Shown piece after piece: positions 7,196-14,704 of a stretch of DNA of 39,944 nucleotides. The DNA is taken from assembly GCA_019310535.1 (NCBI GenBank), contig JAFDED010000032.1, positions 1 through 39,944 on the forward strand. The letters are read 5' to 3'. This DNA comes from Deltaproteobacteria bacterium (GTDB lineage Bacteria; Desulfobacterota; JAFDED01). A program made the position numbers and the translations under genes. The first letter of the stretch is position 1; every line of letters starts with the position of its first letter. A model generated the notes under the pieces. The model was not told where the DNA came from. It did no database searches and saw nothing but the letters and a program-made list of their open reading frames with translations.

Positions 7196-9079
7196 ATGTG
7201 CGGGATAGCCGGACGCATAGTATGGGGCCAAGAGGCCAGGGGAACTGACCCATCGGCGCTGGCCCGGGCGGCTGAGCGCATGCGCCACCATGGGCCCGAC
7301 GGAGAGGGTTTCCACTCCGAGCGGGGCGAAAACTACGCTCTGGACCTTGTTCATACACGGCTGTCCATTATCGACCTATCCGAGTTCGGGCGCCAGCCCA
7401 TGACCAACGAGAACGGGACGGTCATACTGGTTTGTAACGGGGAGATATATAATTTTCAGGAACTCAGGAGTGAACTACACTCCAGGGGTCATCGTTTTAT
7501 TTCCCGCACGGATGTGGAGACCATCCTCCACCTTTACGAGGAATTGGGGGAGGAGGCCATCAGCCGTCTGGACGGCATGTTCGCCCTGGCCATCTGGGAC
7601 CGTACTCGCCGACGCCTTCTGCTGGCGCGGGATCGCATGGGTGTCAAGCCCCTGTATTATGCGGAGCGGCCGGGGGGTGAGTTACTGTTCGCCTCTGAGG
7701 TCAAGGCGCTGATTCCTCTGGGCCTGGAGGTGCAGCCCGACTTGGAGGCGCTGGCCGAACATCTCACGTTCCAATGGTGCACGGGCGAGCGCTGCCTTTT
7801 CAGGGGGGTTCGCTATCTCGCGCAGGGCCATATTGTTCTGTCGGAAGACGGCCGGCCCCTTCGCAGGCGACAGTATTACGACTTGGCCCACCGGGAGGAC
7901 GATTACCCCACCGACAAGAAAAAGGCTGCAGAGAAGCTGCTGGGCCTCTTCGAAAAGGCGATAGGCAGGCAGGTATTCTCGGACGTACCGGTGGGGAGTT
8001 TCCTGTCCGGCGGCATGGACACGGGGGCCATCAGCGCGGTCTGCCGGCGGCACATTCCGCACCTGCATACGTTCACCTGCGGATTCGACTTGAGTTCGGG
8101 CGTGACCCGAATGGAGAGTTTCTTTGACGAGCGTGAGGAGTCCCGCACTCTTGCCCGTTATCTGGACACCGATCACCATGAGCTGGTGCTTCGGCCCGGG
8201 GACATGCAGCCCGTTCTGCCCCTCGTGGTCTGGCACCTGGATGAGCCGCGCGTGGGAATCAGCTATCAGGTCTGGTATACGGCCCGCCTCATCAAGCAAT
8301 ATGTGACCGTGGTGCTCTCCGGGGTGGGAGGAGACGAGTCCTATGCAGGCTATCCCTGGAGATACAGGCACATTCTGGACGTGCATGACACCGAGACATT
8401 CGACCGGCTTTACTATAAGTGCTGGATCAGGTTCCTGGACGATGAGGAGAAGCGCCGGCTTTTCACCGATGAGGTCAACCGGGCCATCTCGGGGTTCTCC
8501 ACCTTCGACTCTTACAGGGAAGTCATGCAGGGAACACGCGCACGGCATCCCTTGAACCGCGCACTGTACTTCGATGCGAAGACTTTTCTGAACGGTCTGT
8601 TCATGGTGGACGACAAGCTGAGCATGGCCCATTCTGTGGAATCCCGCGTACCTTTCACAGACAACGCCCTCATCGATTTCTCTCTCCGGGTCCCTCCATG
8701 GTGGAAGATGCGGGACAACGGCGAGGGCGCGGACTTCAAGATCCTGCTCAAGGAAGCCATGAGGCCCCTGCTGCCCGAGGAAACATTGGTGAGAAAGAAG
8801 CAAGGGTTCACTCCACCCGACCGGAGCTGGTTTCTCCTGCCCGATACGTGGAGCTACCTGCGGGGGATGCTGCTCTCAAAGCGGGCCACGGAACGCGGCT
8901 ACTTCAAGCGGAGCGGCATCGAGCGCATCCTGGAGGAGCATGCCTCGGGCAAGCGTAATCACCGGTTCCTCATCTGGTCTCTTGTATGCTTCGAGTGGTG
9001 GAACAGGCTTTTTGTGGATGGGGAAACGGCCACCAACGTGGAGTCCACCCCGGCGTTGTCATCCCATGGCGCGAGCTGA
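7196..9079 (+). CDS. AsnB-like glutamine-dependent amidotransferase
   Basis: A 627-residue asparagine-synthase-family protein. It starts MCGIAGR, so Cys2 becomes the N-terminal glutaminase nucleophile after Met removal; this fixes the start at 7196. The synthetase half has the ATP pyrophosphatase loop as SGGMDTG (near residue 271) instead of the usual SGGLDS. In polysaccharide clusters such proteins (WbpS-like) amidate sugar carboxylates rather than aspartate. Its place between the epimerase and acyltransferase genes supports conversion of a uronic acid to a uronamide. General asparagine synthesis remains possible. Confidence 0.88.
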   Translation: MCGIAGRIVWGQEARGTDPSALARAAERMRHHGPDGEGFHSERGENYALDLVHTRLSIIDLSEFGRQPMTNENGTVILVCNGEIYNFQELRSELHSRGHRFISRTDVETILHLYEELGEEAISRLDGMFALAIWDRTRRRLLLARDRMGVKPLYYAERPGGELLFASEVKALIPLGLEVQPDLEALAEHLTFQWCTGERCLFRGVRYLAQGHIVLSEDGRPLRRRQYYDLAHREDDYPTDKKKAAEKLLGLFEKAIGRQVFSDVPVGSFLSGGMDTGAISAVCRRHIPHLHTFTCGFDLSSGVTRMESFFDEREESRTLARYLDTDHHELVLRPGDMQPVLPLVVWHLDEPRVGISYQVWYTARLIKQYVTVVLSGVGGDESYAGYPWRYRHILDVHDTETFDRLYYKCWIRFLDDEEKRRLFTDEVNRAISGFSTFDSYREVMQGTRARHPLNRALYFDAKTFLNGLFMVDDKLSMAHSVESRVPFTDNALIDFSLRVPPWWKMRDNGEGADFKILLKEAMRPLLPEETLVRKKQGFTPPDRSWFLLPDTWSYLRGMLLSKRATERGYFKRSGIERILEEHASGKRNHRFLIWSLVCFEWWNRLFVDGETATNVESTPALSSHGAS

Positions 9080-9107
9080 TTTTATTACTCAATGATGAGA
9101 TTTTCAA

Positions 9108-9680
9108 ATGGATGAAAAAGACCTCAAACGTTTGGCCCGGGATATTCAGGCTCTTTACCGCCTTTTGCGCCGCGAGATGAAAGCCCGCTGGAACCGGGAT
9201 CTGCCCCTCCAGGAGCTACTTACTGACAGATGGGAAAGGGCCGGAAATCTCGGGTTCGGCGAAGGGACAAGCGTGTATCAGAGTGCATATATACTGTGGG
9301 ATGTAAAGGTGGGGGAACACACCTGGATTGGGCCGAATGTGCTCATCGAGGGTCGTGCGCCGGTGCGGATAGGGAGCTACTGTAGTATCTCGGCCGGGGT
9401 TCAGATTTACACCCATGACACAGTCCTCTGGGCCCTGAGTGGGGGGAAGGCTCCTTATGAAGTGGCTCCCGTGACCATCGGCGATAATTGTCATATCGGG
9501 GCGGGCACCATCATCCTCAAGGGAGTCGAGATCGGGCACCACTGCGTGGTCGGTGCGGCGAGCCTTGTGAACAGCAGCCTGGAGGCTTATACCATTGCAT
9601 TCGGCATTCCAGCCAGGCCCCGCGGCCGTGTGATCATTGATGAGAACAATAAGATCGAGTTGAAAATCGAAAACGACTGA
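9108..9680 (+). CDS. Left-handed beta-helix (hexapeptide) acyltransferase
   Basis: A 190-residue protein whose residues from about 60 onward show hexapeptide repeats (for example VGEHTWIGPNVLIEG, IGSYCSISAG, IGDNCHIGAG, IGHHCVVGAAS) and end with the IPARPRG motif common in O- and N-acetyltransferases. The N-terminal 50 residues are charged and helical. It probably acetylates the amino sugar of this cluster (the WbpD step) or O-acetylates the glycan. The ribosome site is weak and the gene follows asnB by 28 bp. Confidence 0.84.
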   Translation: MDEKDLKRLARDIQALYRLLRREMKARWNRDLPLQELLTDRWERAGNLGFGEGTSVYQSAYILWDVKVGEHTWIGPNVLIEGRAPVRIGSYCSISAGVQIYTHDTVLWALSGGKAPYEVAPVTIGDNCHIGAGTIILKGVEIGHHCVVGAASLVNSSLEAYTIAFGIPARPRGRVIIDENNKIELKIEND

Positions 9681-9699
9681 TCCTGAACGAAAGAACGTG

Positions 9700-10704
9700 A
9701 TGAATCATTCTTCGATGGAAAATGACCACCGACTGCCTTTAATATCGGTAGTGATACCCGTGTATAACGAGGAGGAGAATCTTCCCACGCTCTATGACCG
9801 CCTAAAGCGCGTCTGCCAGGAATTGGAAGGGAAAGCAGATGTGGAGCTGATTTTCGTCAACGACGGCTCCAGCGATGGAACCGCTGGGATCCTCCGTAAG
9901 CTTGCCGGCCGTGACGCCCGGGTTGTCCTTGTGAACCTGAGTCGCAACTTCGGATCACACCCGGCCCTTATGGCCGGATTTTCCGAGGCGCGCGGCGACT
10001 ATATCTGGACGATAAGCGGCGATCTTCAGGACCCCCCGGAACTTCTTCCCGAATACTTCAATATGGCCCGCTCGCGGGAATTGGACGTGGTATGGGGATG
10101 TAGAAGATCGAGGGTTGACCCATGGCATAAGAAATTATTTGCATCAATTTTTTACTTCTGGATTCGCATGCTCACGGACCTTCCCATCCCGCGCAAAGGC
10201 GTGGACAATTTTATGATGAGCCGCCGGGTGGTCGAGATTCTTTTGAAAATACCCGAAAAAAACACCATGTTCTACTACATTATCATGTGGATGGGATTTC
10301 GCCAGGATTTCATCGATTATGACCGTGGCGCCCGCCTGGCAGGAGTGAGCAAGTGGACCTTCCGCCGCAGGCTGAAAAACGCTGTTGACACCTTGCTTAC
10401 GTTCAGCTCATTTCCCATTCAGCTCATCTCGTATATGGGGATGTTATTTTTCCTGTTATCTGTAATTTTCGCCTTATACCTCATCCTCAACTACCTTGTG
10501 GGTGAGCCATCACCGGGCTGGACATCCACGGCCCTTATCATAAGCCTGGCAACGGGTATACAGATGCTGATGCTAGGCATCATCGGAGCGTACCTCTGGC
10601 GGATCATGGACCAGGTGAGAGGACGCCCCCAGGTGATCGTGCGAGAAGTCTATCGATCCGCCCAGGAGACGACTTCTGAAGACACCCCGCTCAAGGTTAC
10701 CTAG
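9700..10704 (+). CDS. GT2-family membrane glycosyltransferase (DPM1/ArnC-like)
   Basis: A 334-residue protein with the GT-A sequence ISVVIPVYNEEENLP, a metal/nucleotide-binding VNDGSSDGT motif and a SGDLQDPPE segment. Two C-terminal membrane helices (about residues 240-262 and 278-305) are typical of polyprenyl-phosphate sugar transferases. It probably moves a sugar from a nucleotide donor to undecaprenyl phosphate. A GTG one codon upstream is an alternative start. The stop codon ends exactly where the IS relic begins, so insertion may have replaced the natural downstream sequence. Confidence 0.87.
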   Translation: MNHSSMENDHRLPLISVVIPVYNEEENLPTLYDRLKRVCQELEGKADVELIFVNDGSSDGTAGILRKLAGRDARVVLVNLSRNFGSHPALMAGFSEARGDYIWTISGDLQDPPELLPEYFNMARSRELDVVWGCRRSRVDPWHKKLFASIFYFWIRMLTDLPIPRKGVDNFMMSRRVVEILLKIPEKNTMFYYIIMWMGFRQDFIDYDRGARLAGVSKWTFRRRLKNAVDTLLTFSSFPIQLISYMGMLFFLLSVIFALYLILNYLVGEPSPGWTSTALIISLATGIQMLMLGIIGAYLWRIMDQVRGRPQVIVREVYRSAQETTSEDTPLKVT

Positions 10705-11150
10705 GAGGCTGACGGAGAACCGTTGTAGTAAAAAACAGGAAAAATGCTATCGGCCGCGTAGAAACAAAAGCACAGCTGGCCGGCCCCGCGAGGGCGGATT
10801 CCCAAAGGGGCGACAATCAAAGAACGCATGGCGCGCAAACTGCGCACCGTGAGGGGCCGTTGCACCTATTCCAGGCGCAAGCAAATCGTGGAGCCGGTCT
10901 TCGGCCGGATCAAAGCGGTGCGTGGATTTCGACTCTTTCTGCTGCGGGGGCTGGAAAATGTCCCGGCCAGGTGGGACCTGATTTGCCTGACCCACAACTT
11001 TCTGAAGCTATTCCGAAGCGACCTGGCCCTGCAACTGGTCTGAAGGGCCTTTGGGGAAGGTCTATCCACTGAAAAAAATGGCTCGATCCCAAGTAAACTG
11101 GAATACCGTATCAGAAGGCATCGATTTTTCAAAGAACAGCCTTCTCAAAA
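10704..11150 (+). mobile_element. Internally deleted IS1182-like element (relic 1)
   Basis: The left end GGAGGCTGACGGAGAACC (10704-10721) matches the terminal repeat of the relic at 17652-18597 at 14 of 17 comparable positions, and the following TTGTAGTAAAAAACAG is shared. The right-hand 110 bp before 11150 also matches the other relic, including GGCATCGATTTTTCAAAGAA. The interior, holding most of the transposase, is gone and the right terminal repeat is not recognisable. Confidence 0.75.
10762..11043 (+). pseudogene. Transposase C-terminal fragment, IS1182 family
   Basis: About 93 open codons run from just after a TAG (10759-10761) to TGA. The protein contains KQIVEPVFGRIKAVRGFR and CLTHNFLKLFR, the conserved C-terminal region of IS1182/DDE_Tnp_1_6 transposases. 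All catalytic aspartates are missing, so it cannot transpose by itself. It covers precisely the part deleted from the second relic in this window. Confidence 0.85.
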
Positions 11151-11255
11151 TCCAGCCAAAGATATTTGAAGGTTGACTTCCCACCGACCGGACCTCAAGG
11201 CGAAGCCTCTGAGCATCTTAGAGAGCACCTATTTCATGAAAGGAGGAGCGCCGCT

Positions 11256-12497
11256 GTGTGGACCGAGATAATTGAGCTGCAAGGGCAGTTGATCGATGCT
11301 TACATCCTGCCCCGCGTCCTGGATGAGATAGTGCGCTCAGGCGGGGATTTCGAGCTGGAGCGTATGGAATTCGGCAAGCGGCAGGAGGACCCCAGCCACG
11401 CCGTGCTCAGGGTGATGGCGCCTTCCCAGTCGGCCATGGAGGCGATCATTCGCAGTGTGCGGCGGCTGGGGGCGCAGGTGGACGACGAGGGCGATGCTGC
11501 GCTCTCCTCCGCAGACTGCGACGGAGCCTTTCCCGAAGACTTTTACGCCACCACGAACCTGAAGACCTGGGTTCGCTCGCAGGGCGAATGGTTGGAGGCG
11601 GAAGACATCGAGATGGACTGCGGCATCGTGGTGGAGAGAACCCCGGATCGGCACCTGGCGCGTTGTATCCCCATGCACCGCGTCCGAAAGGGCCAGCTTG
11701 TTGTGGTGGGACACCGCGGCGTCCGGGTGGAACCTCTGGAACGGCCCAAAGAAAGGGAACTCTTTCAGTTTATGAGCAGTACCGTCTCTTCTGAAAAGCC
11801 CAAGCTCACCATAATCCGTGATATCGCCAACCGGATGCTGGAGTGCCGGGAAAAGGGCGAAAAGGTGCTGCTGGTAGGCGGGCCTGCCATTATACACACC
11901 GGAGCCGGGCCTGTTCTTGAGAGGATCATCCACAGGGGGCTGTTGCATGTTCTTTTCGCCGGTAACGCGCTGGCGGCCCACGACATCGAGGCGGCCATGT
12001 TTGGCACTTCCCTGGGAGTCGCGCTGGAACGGGGGATGCCCGTGCGGCACGGCCACCAGAATCACCTCCGGGCTATCAATCGTATACGTCGGCTCGGCGG
12101 CATTGCTCAGGCCGTGGAAAAAGGGGTGCTGACCCGGGGGGTTATGCACGCCTGCATTCAGCGGGGCGTTGAGATGGTCCTCGCGGGCTCCATTCGGGAC
12201 GACGGGCCCCTGCCAGATGTCATTACCGACTCCCTGGAGGCCCAGGAAGCCATGCGCCGCTGTCTCCCGGGTGTAGGGATGGCCCTCCTGGTGGCCACGA
12301 CCCTTCATTCAGTGGCAGCAGGGAACTTGCTTCCCGCACACGTCCTGACCGTCTGCGTGGACATCAACGCATCCACAGTCACCAAACTGATGGACCGCGG
12401 CACCTTCCAGGCCGCCGGCGTGGTCATGGACGCTGAATCGTTCCTCCGCGAGATGGAGACCTGCCTTGGCCCCGGGGATGTCCGGCATGAAAAATGA
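11256..12497 (+). CDS. TIGR00300/LOR-SDH-domain protein, ornithine-cyclodeaminase-like
   Basis: A 413-residue protein matching, by recognition, the TIGR00300 family: an N-terminal LOR/SDH-type domain (MWTEIIELQGQLIDAYILP, then RMEFGKRQEDPSHA) and a Rossmann-type C-terminal domain (VLLVGGPAIIHTGAG, LLHVLFAGNALAAHD). Archaeal members and the C-terminal part of cyanobacterial AgrE are linked to ornithine cyclodeamination to proline. The GTG start at 11256 has AGGAGG nine bases upstream; the longer TTG-initiated frame lacks any ribosome site. It precedes the cDPG-synthase-like gene by 91 bp, with a dispersed repeat between them. Function here is inferred from family only. Confidence 0.8.
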   Translation: MWTEIIELQGQLIDAYILPRVLDEIVRSGGDFELERMEFGKRQEDPSHAVLRVMAPSQSAMEAIIRSVRRLGAQVDDEGDAALSSADCDGAFPEDFYATTNLKTWVRSQGEWLEAEDIEMDCGIVVERTPDRHLARCIPMHRVRKGQLVVVGHRGVRVEPLERPKERELFQFMSSTVSSEKPKLTIIRDIANRMLECREKGEKVLLVGGPAIIHTGAGPVLERIIHRGLLHVLFAGNALAAHDIEAAMFGTSLGVALERGMPVRHGHQNHLRAINRIRRLGGIAQAVEKGVLTRGVMHACIQRGVEMVLAGSIRDDGPLPDVITDSLEAQEAMRRCLPGVGMALLVATTLHSVAAGNLLPAHVLTVCVDINASTVTKLMDRGTFQAAGVVMDAESFLREMETCLGPGDVRHEK

Positions 12498-12504
12498 AAA
12501 ATTA

Positions 12505-12575
12505 GATTCTTGACAGGATAAACCATTTAAAAGATGTATCTCCTGCCTATCCTGTCATCTCGTCAAAATTTTAAA
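12505..12575. repeat. Dispersed intergenic inverted repeat, copy A
   Basis: Perfect 10-bp arms TGACAGGATA (12511-12520) and TATCCTGTCA (12548-12557), followed by GTCAAAATTTT. It is the first of four copies of a family with arm consensus TTTTGACAGGATAACRGGAT (others at 14472, 28290 and 35208). It lies between two co-oriented genes and might affect mRNA processing. Confidence 0.7.
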
Positions 12576-12588
12576 AACGGAGGAGACC

Positions 12589-13947
12589 ATGCCGCGCAGG
12601 AAGGTCATTATCATGGGGGCTGCCGGGCGGGATTTCCACAATTTTAACGTCTGCTTCCGTAACGACGAAAGGACGGAGGTACTCGCTTTCACCGCCACCC
12701 AGATCCCAAACATCGAGGGCAGGATCTATCCGCCGGAACTGTCGGGTCGGTTATATCCCCGCGGGATTCCCATCTATCCGGAGGAAGAGCTTGAGCACCT
12801 CATTCATGACCACGGGGTTGATGAGGTGATCTTCGCATACAGCGATGTTAACCACGAGTACGTCATGCATCGGGCGTCGAGGGTCACGGCCGCTGGGGCC
12901 GATTTTGTGCTGCTGGGCAACGCCCGCACCATGCTGCGTTCGAAACGGCCGGTAATTGCCATATGCGCAGTGCGTACCGGGTGCGGCAAGAGCCAGACGA
13001 CTCGCAAGGTATGCCAGGTTCTGCGGGACATGGGGCACACAGTGGTGGCGGTGCGACACCCCATGCCTTACGGCGACCTGACGACACAGAAAGTCCAGCG
13101 TTTTGAGAGTTTTGAGGATTTCGACCGGCACAATTGCACCATCGAGGAGCGGGAAGAATATGAGCCGCTGGTCAGTCGGGGGATCGTAGTATACGCTGGC
13201 GCGGACTATGAGAAGATTCTCGCACGTGCCGAAGAGGAAGCCGAAGTGATCATCTGGGACGGAGGGAACAACGACACACCCTTCTTCCATCCCGACCTGC
13301 ACATCGTCATCCTCGACCCGCACCGGGCCGGACATGAGTTATCCCACCACCCCGGTGAGACGAACCTTCGCATGGCGAACGTGGCAGTCATCAACAAGAT
13401 CGATACCGCCCATCCCCATGCCGTCCAGGATGTTCGGGCCAGCATCATGCGCCTTGCACCCAATGCCCGCATCATGCATGCGGCCTCGCCGGTGAGCGCC
13501 GATGAACCCCACATGATCACGGGCAAACGCGTGCTGGTTGTGGAGGACGGTCCCACCCTGACCCACGGCGGGATGACATACGGGGCTGGAATCATCGCTG
13601 CCCAGAAATTCGGGGCACGGGAGATCGTTGACCCCCGGCCTTACATCGTGGGGACGATTGTGGATACCTTCCGGCAGTATCCCAACATCGGCCGCTTGCT
13701 CCCGGCCATGGGATACGGAAAAGAGCAAATCCGCGATTTACAACAGACCATCCTGGCGGCACAATGCGATGTGGTAATCATCGCCACTCCGGTGGACCTG
13801 CGCAAAATCATCTCCATCGACAAGCCCACCGTGCGCGTTACATACGAGTTCCTGGAGACCTCGCGGCCCACCATGGAAGAGATCCTGGAGGAGTTTCTCG
13901 GGAAGGTGGCGGACCATCTGCACAGCCATAGCAAGGCTTCAAGATAG
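12589..13947 (+). CDS. Cyclic 2,3-diphosphoglycerate synthase-like GTPase
   Basis: A 452-residue protein recognised as related to archaeal cyclic 2,3-diphosphoglycerate synthetase (CpgS). The N-terminal Rossmann-like part (KVIIMGAAGRDFHNFNVCFR) is followed by a P-loop (AVRTGCGKSQTTRK, near residue 130) and an NKID motif (near residue 270), as in G-proteins. Archaeal enzymes cyclise 2,3-bisphosphoglycerate using ATP to make a thermoprotectant; bacterial homologues have no settled function. A strong ribosome site (GGAGGAG) precedes the ATG. It lies downstream of the ornithine-cyclodeaminase-like gene and converges with the OsmC gene 8 bp away. Confidence 0.82.
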   Translation: MPRRKVIIMGAAGRDFHNFNVCFRNDERTEVLAFTATQIPNIEGRIYPPELSGRLYPRGIPIYPEEELEHLIHDHGVDEVIFAYSDVNHEYVMHRASRVTAAGADFVLLGNARTMLRSKRPVIAICAVRTGCGKSQTTRKVCQVLRDMGHTVVAVRHPMPYGDLTTQKVQRFESFEDFDRHNCTIEEREEYEPLVSRGIVVYAGADYEKILARAEEEAEVIIWDGGNNDTPFFHPDLHIVILDPHRAGHELSHHPGETNLRMANVAVINKIDTAHPHAVQDVRASIMRLAPNARIMHAASPVSADEPHMITGKRVLVVEDGPTLTHGGMTYGAGIIAAQKFGAREIVDPRPYIVGTIVDTFRQYPNIGRLLPAMGYGKEQIRDLQQTILAAQCDVVIIATPVDLRKIISIDKPTVRVTYEFLETSRPTMEEILEEFLGKVADHLHSHSKASR

Positions 13948-13955
13948 CGAGTTTT

Positions 13956-14432
13956 CTAAGTGGATTCGGCCATCTCCCGGATGGACATCGTGTGCTGGAG
14001 GTCGATGCACCCGATGACGCTCTGGGCTGCGGGGCACCTGTGCAGATACTCGTCCATCGACTGGCGGGCCTCCTCGACTTTGCCTCGGTGAACTTGCAGA
14101 ATGTAATGCACGCGAATCCTGGTTATCTTAAGGACGCCCTCCACGTTTTCGATATCGCCCTCCACCTCTGCCCGATATCTGTCGGTGTGGGTGGGGATCT
14201 TCTTGCTGGCCAGGACCCCGGCCAGTGTCCCCATCATTCAGCCGCCCACGGCGCCCACGATGTGGTCCAGGGTGGCGGCGTGCTCCTCCTCGGGCTCCAC
14301 CTTGTAGAAGCGCTTGATTCCCCCGTGGACTCCGTAATAGACGGGCTGAGGAAATCCCTCGATGACGGCCTTTCGCACCGGTCCTTTTACCCTGGTGATG
14401 CTGATTCGCGACGTGTGAACAATCTCACCCAT
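13956..14432 (-). CDS. OsmC-family selenoprotein with selenocysteine encoded by in-frame UGA
   Basis: Reading through the TGA at 14240-14238 gives a 158-residue OsmC/Ohr-type protein. The N-terminal half (MGEIVHTSRISITR...HAATLDHIVGAVGG) and C-terminal half (MMGTLAGVLASKK...CPAAQSV) lie in the same frame on either side of it. The UGA occupies codon 65, exactly where OsmC proteins have their peroxidatic cysteine, and a partner Cys lies in YLHRCPAAQSV. A SECIS-like hairpin follows the UGA. The start at 14432 has AAGGAAG upstream. The family reduces organic hydroperoxides; selenocysteine would raise reactivity. Automatic annotation would split it into two short proteins. It converges with the cDPG-synthase-like gene. 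Confidence 0.86.
14193..14240 (-). promoter_or_regulatory. Bacterial SECIS-like hairpin directly after the UGA codon
   Basis: In the mRNA, GGGGA (14232-14228) pairs with UCCCC (14197-14193). A perfect upper stem, CUGGCC (14225-14220) with GGCCAG (14211-14206), closes the 8-nt loop GGGGUCCU. The loop begins 18 nt after the UGA, within the distance seen for bacterial SECIS elements, and has G residues at its 5' side as SelB recognition expects. The hairpin lies inside the coding sequence. Confidence 0.78.
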
Positions 14433-14471
14433 GACTGTCTTCCTTTTGTTCCGTGGATTACTCTTGAGATA

Positions 14472-14550
14472 TTTTTGACAGAATGGCAGGATGGAAAAGC
14501 CTTTCTTAGCTTTTTTATCATTTTTATCATGGTATCCTGTCAAGAAATTA
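14472..14550. repeat. Dispersed intergenic inverted repeat, copy B
   Basis: Arms TTGACAGAAT (14475-14484) and ATCCTGTCAA (14534-14543) pair with one mismatch. The left arm continues GGCAGGATGG, matching the family consensus. It lies just upstream of the OsmC gene, in its leader or promoter region. Confidence 0.68.
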
Positions 14551-14704
14551 ATTGTCCGAGAAAGAATTTTGAGACGGTTTATCTTCAGATTGACGCTGAT
14601 GGCATGAACGAGAGGTCAGATTCATTCAATGGATGGATTTAGATATATCATCTTCCCCCGCGCTGTTATCGGCAGCGGCACCGGTGGATGAAACCTCCTC
14701 TTTT

